Source of the DNA: Bdellovibrio sp. | Lineage (GTDB): Bacteria; Bdellovibrionota; Bdellovibrionia; Bdellovibrionales; Bdellovibrionaceae | Assembly: GCA_014376435.1 (NCBI GenBank) | Contig: JACMRL010000010.1 | Span: forward strand, 1-64,000 | Length of the DNA: 64,000 nucleotides | Direction of reading: 5' to 3' | Shown: positions 63,259 to 64,000 of the stretch, piece after piece | Numbering within the stretch: position 1 is the first letter of the stretch | How the letters are laid out: each line of letters opens with the position of its first letter | Made by a program: the position numbers and the translations under genes | The notes under the pieces: generated by a model | Told to the model about the DNA's origin: nothing | Database searches by the model: none | What the model saw: the letters and a program-made list of their open reading frames with translations, nothing else

Positions 63259-63732
63259 TTAGTAACAAGTAATTTGATTAATAACAGTAACCCAACCTTG
63301 TCCACAAATTGGAAGTTCGTTTTGAGCAAAGTAACTTCCGTTCCATTGTCCCAAACCGTAGTTACGTCCGCATTGAATACCGTGTGAAGTAGTTGAAAAG
63401 GCAGCACGGCTGTACGGATTTCCTGTTACAACTTGGCAAGCTGCGTTTGCGTTCAGCTCAGCAATGTCGTACGAGCGGGCATCGATTTCGCGGCCGATAC
63501 CAACGCGAGCTCCGCAGGCAAATGCTTCACTACAAATAACAGAAGCTCCGCCGCCGTAACCTGGGCCTTGGCCATAGCCAGGTGGGTAACCGGGAGCACC
63601 GTAACCAGGTCCGCGGCCTGGAGGTCTGTGATATTCTACGTTCATCGATCGATCATGAGATTGTGCGTGTGCGGTGACTGCGCCCACTACAAGTGGCAAT
63701 GCAACTGCAAGTAAAGATAAAATGCGTTTCAT
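63259..63732 (-). CDS. Small secreted Gly/Pro-rich Cys protein
   Basis: A 157-residue protein with a signal peptide (ILSLLAVALPLVVGAVTAHAQ). A Gly/Pro/Tyr-rich spacer (GRGPGYGAPGYPPGYGQGPG, about residues 38-60) precedes a globular part with six Cys (VICSEAFACGARVG, NAACQVVTG, IQCGRNYG, ICGQGW, ITCY). A GGAG ribosome site precedes the start and a terminator follows. No family recognised; similar small proteins are common in Bdellovibrio-like genomes (inference). Confidence 0.7.
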   Translation of the reverse strand: MKRILSLLAVALPLVVGAVTAHAQSHDRSMNVEYHRPPGRGPGYGAPGYPPGYGQGPGYGGGASVICSEAFACGARVGIGREIDARSYDIAELNANAACQVVTGNPYSRAAFSTTSHGIQCGRNYGLGQWNGSYFAQNELPICGQGWVTVINQITCY

Positions 63733-64000
63733 AAATTCTCCTTTTGGTTTTTTTTCTTCGCTAATAAAATATTAGCTTGATAAGTAATTGTTATCGCGTG
63801 CTTTAAAAAATGTCTAACGATAAAAAATTCAAATAAAAAATTAAAACCAAAAATTTTCGAGTCAATCAGTTTGAATTTTTTTTTGGAGTCATTGTGGGGT
63901 TATTTTTTGAAATCAACAGAAAATACTGGAGTCAATGTGAGACTTTTTAATTTTAATTTTTATTAAATATCGCTTATCAAGAAAATCAGAGTCACTAAGG
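63733..64000. promoter_or_regulatory. AT-rich region with four spaced GAGTCA motifs
   Basis: No gene to the window end. GAGTCA occurs at 63859, 63886, 63929 and 63989, two copies as GGAGTCA[AT]TGTG. It may hold binding sites or the promoter of the gene beyond the edge. Confidence 0.35.

Overview
This 64-kb stretch is a bacterial chromosome segment, moderately AT-rich, with tightly packed genes, many ATGA-type or short convergent overlaps, and one tRNA. Several things point to a predatory or Bdellovibrio-like bacterium of the Bdellovibrionota (Pseudobdellovibrio/Bdellovibrio type): tandem giant fibre genes built from NVGIGTTTP and LGYTP modules, which look like the mosaic adhesive trimer (MAT) fibres known from Bdellovibrio; a large set of fatty-acid and acyl-CoA genes; an IcmF-type mutase; many small secreted proteins and lipoproteins; and a Fur-box-preceded feoAB. 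The taxonomic placement is inferred from gene content, since there is no rRNA or other marker in the window.

Layout. 1-7.8 kb: a surface-fibre locus with the 3' part of one fibre gene (glycine-rich tip), one complete 1571-aa fibre gene, and the frameshifted remains of a third. 8.0-13.3 kb: a TetR-TolC-RND efflux operon that has no periplasmic adaptor gene. 13.3-18.5 kb: SelO pseudokinase-AMPylase, a Tat-exported HiPIP, FadD, then a lipoprotein gene whose 3' end overlaps out of frame with a peroxiredoxin carrying a histone-H1-like lysine-rich tail. 18.5-32 kb: mostly minus-strand metabolism and maintenance genes (HELKH secreted protein, threonine aldolase, HutG-like ureohydrolase, QueG, HflX, MaeB, a lytic-transglycosylase-like protein) interleaved with Cca, a LuxR-type HTH protein and a hotdog thioesterase. 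32.2-36.2 kb: a fatty-acid beta-oxidation operon (thiolase + FadJ-like) behind a readable promoter. 36-43 kb: outer-membrane protein, LspA, HDAC-family deacetylase, DUF2237, lipoprotein, a RelA/SpoT-resembling protein coupled to a PlsC acyltransferase, and an SH3b secreted protein. 43.1-48.2 kb: Hbd-crotonase-IcmF, a short-chain acyl-CoA operon closed by a terminator. 48.2-50.9 kb: a DEAD-box helicase with an RGG tail behind a 400-bp leader region. 51-61 kb: COG2509-type FAD protein, Psd, a divergent pair of PTPS-fold enzymes (a QueD and a Cys-less, Glu-containing PTPS-III type), secreted proteins, feoAB, a glycosyltransferase-polysaccharide deacetylase fusion and a PLD-family protein. 61.2-64 kb: tRNA-Gly(GCC) followed by about 1 kb of decayed DNA with an XRE-repressor remnant, then a secreted dual-specificity phosphatase, another decayed stretch and a small Gly/Pro-rich secreted protein.

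How it fits together: the fibre locus would supply adhesins; the two beta-oxidation clusters, FadD, thioesterase, MaeB and IcmF would turn over fatty acids and branched acyl-CoAs, plausibly prey lipid; PlsC and Psd handle phospholipid synthesis; QueD and QueG are two separate steps of queuosine synthesis. The strongest candidates for new biology are the modular fibre locus with swappable inserts and a decaying member, the overprinted lipoprotein/lysine-tailed peroxiredoxin pair, the adaptor-less RND operon, and the RelA/SpoT-like protein next to PlsC. No CRISPR array, intact transposase or phage structural operon is visible.
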